Below the pieces are notes generated by a model, which saw nothing but the letters and a program-made list of their open reading frames with translations, was not told the origin of the DNA and did no database searches. The position numbers and the translations under genes were made by a program. A stretch of 64,000 nt of DNA from Terrabacter sp. Root85 (lineage in GTDB: Bacteria; Actinomycetota; Actinomycetes; Actinomycetales; Dermatophilaceae): positions 768,948-832,947 of the forward strand of contig NZ_LMIW01000001.1 in assembly GCF_001429185.1 (NCBI RefSeq), given 5' to 3'. Numbering within the stretch: the stretch's first letter is position 1; each line of letters begins with the position of its first letter. This document shows positions 63,254-64,000 of the stretch, piece by piece.

Positions 63254-63269
63254 TCGAACACCTGTACGA
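63254..63269 (+). promoter_or_regulatory. LexA (SOS) box over the -10 of the DUF222/HNH-type gene
   Basis: TCGAAC-ACCT-GTACGA matches the actinobacterial SOS box TCGAAC-N4-GTTYGA with one mismatch. Its second half overlaps the -10 TACGAT (63265-63270), which is 7 nt before the ATG at 63278. LexA binding here would block transcription directly. Confidence 0.7.
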
Positions 63270-63277
63270 TTGAGGGT

Positions 63278-64000
63278 ATGGAGCAGAGCCGCAGCGTGCA
63301 GCAGATCGAGCGGGACTGGGACCACGTCGCGTCCCTGGCCGCCGACCTGCACGACGCGCACGCCCGGCTCGTCGACCTCCTCGTCGCCGTCCTCGCCGAC
63401 GGGTCGTGGCAGGCGGCGGGGCTGCGCTCGCCGGAGCACTGGCTGATGCTCCGGGCCGGGCTCTCGCGGGGCCAGGCGGGTGCGATGGTGCTGCTGGCCC
63501 GGCGGGCGCAGGAGCTGCCCGCCACCGTCGCCGGGTTGCGGGAGGGGTGGATCAGCCTGGACCAGGCCGCGGTCGTGGCCCGGCACACCCCGGCCGCGTT
63601 CGACACCACGGTCGCGGAGTTCGCCCAGCACGCGACGGTGACCCAGCTGCAGCGCACCGTCACCCGCTACGACTTCACCCTCCAACCCGACAGCGTCGAC
63701 GACCGCGGCCGCGGCCTGCCCGGCGAGATCCGCGACGGTGACCCAGCTGCAGCGCACCGTCACCCGCTACGACTTCACCCTCCAACCCGACAGCGTCGAC
63801 GACCGCGGCCGCGGCCTGCCCGGCGAGACACCGGCCGGTGAGATGCCGGCCGGTGACGAGAGCGGCGGGGAGGAGGGCGGCGTCCGTGGGTCGGGGAAGC
63901 GGGTGCCGGTCGAGCCGGCCCACCTGAGCATGGGCCTCGACGCCGACGGGCGGTTCCGGCTGCGCTACGACGCGCCCGCCGAGGTCGGCGCCCTCGTCGA
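63278..64000 (+). pseudogene. DUF222/HNH-endonuclease-type (13E12 repeat family) gene, frameshifted, 3' end outside window
   Basis: The N-terminal 150 residues match the DUF222 domain found in actinobacterial 13E12-type proteins: DLHDAHARLVDLLVAVLADGSW, LRSPEHWLMLRAGLSRGQAGAMVLLARRA, LPATVAGLREGWISLDQAAVVARHTP. A 100-bp tandem duplication then shifts the frame and leads to a stop at 63839-63841. In the frame restored by the duplication, coding continues to the window edge (HLSMGLDADGRFRLRYDAPAEVGALV), as expected for the family. The usual C-terminal HNH nuclease domain would lie beyond the window. The gene is either broken, phase-variable, or misassembled. Preceded by a LexA-like box. Confidence 0.75.
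63631..63830 (+). repeat. 100-bp tandem duplication inside the DUF222/HNH-type gene
   Basis: 63631-63728 and 63731-63828 are identical by reading, with period 100 bp; only the two bases at each unit's end (TC versus CA) differ. One hundred is not a multiple of three, so one extra copy destroys the frame and deleting it restores it. Confidence 0.92.

Overview
The window is a 64 kb stretch of very GC-rich chromosome with dense, short-gapped, often translationally coupled genes. Many GTG starts, Tat-type and LAAC lipoprotein signals, LuxR-type two-component pairs and many apparently leaderless starts point to an actinobacterium. The gene set looks most like Micrococcales, perhaps an Intrasporangiaceae relative, but that placement is an impression I could not test. 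I saw no rRNA, tRNA, transposase, prophage or CRISPR array.

Layout. 1-6.5 kb: end of a CHAT/TPR protein, a DHFR-like reductase, a lipoprotein, a CPA1 antiporter, a small membrane protein, an alpha/beta hydrolase, threonine dehydrogenase (tdh) and a divergent Fur-family regulator. 6.5-17.4 kb: a galactoside catabolic locus. The leftward arm is a binding protein, two sugar permeases and a GH36 alpha-galactosidase. The rightward arm is a GH42 beta-galactosidase, a DeoR regulator, galT and galK. They diverge from a 361-bp control region, and no galE or importer ATPase is present. 17.4-20.2 kb: a GPH-type transporter coupled to a PLP-dependent lyase-like enzyme. 20.2-26.5 kb: superoxide dismutase, a heme-degrading-domain protein, a membrane protein, a SWIM-SNF2 helicase and a thioesterase pair. 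26.5-29.6 kb: a membrane protein with a NarL-type two-component pair. 29.6-35.9 kb: oxidoreductases, a GH3 beta-glucosidase, a DUF4921 protein and a DUF3072 protein. 35.9-40.8 kb: a flavin monooxygenase divergent from fadH, then a membrane adenylate cyclase. 40.8-44.4 kb: a four-gene operon (P-loop protein, 2'-5' RNA ligase-like, LLM oxidoreductase, glycosyltransferase). 44.5-49.0 kb: a MarR regulator divergent from an ABC exporter, then two bacterial-PH membrane proteins. 49.2-53.8 kb: a membrane protein, two VOC proteins with a divergent MarR, an ankyrin lipoprotein and an SMP-30-like secreted protein. 53.9-57.6 kb: a second NarL-type pair and a BCCT transporter. 57.9-61.7 kb: dctA divergent from a CitA/DcuS-type kinase and regulator. 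61.7-64 kb: a TIGR03086-type protein, an AraC regulator, and a DUF222/HNH-type gene with a LexA-like box, frameshifted by a 100-bp tandem duplication and cut off by the window edge.

The signal that cuts across all of this is a short word, GTATGCC (almost always GTATGCCG, consensus GTATGCCGYC). I located 41 copies, about one per 1.6 kb, on both strands. It occurs in three different codon phasings and uses otherwise rare TAT and ATA codons. It therefore looks selected as DNA, not as protein. Its density resembles that of DNA-uptake sequences, and one inverted pair lies just after dctA. A second theme is a TANNNT-like -10 hexamer placed 6 or 7 nt before the start codon in more than a dozen genes, implying widespread leaderless transcription.
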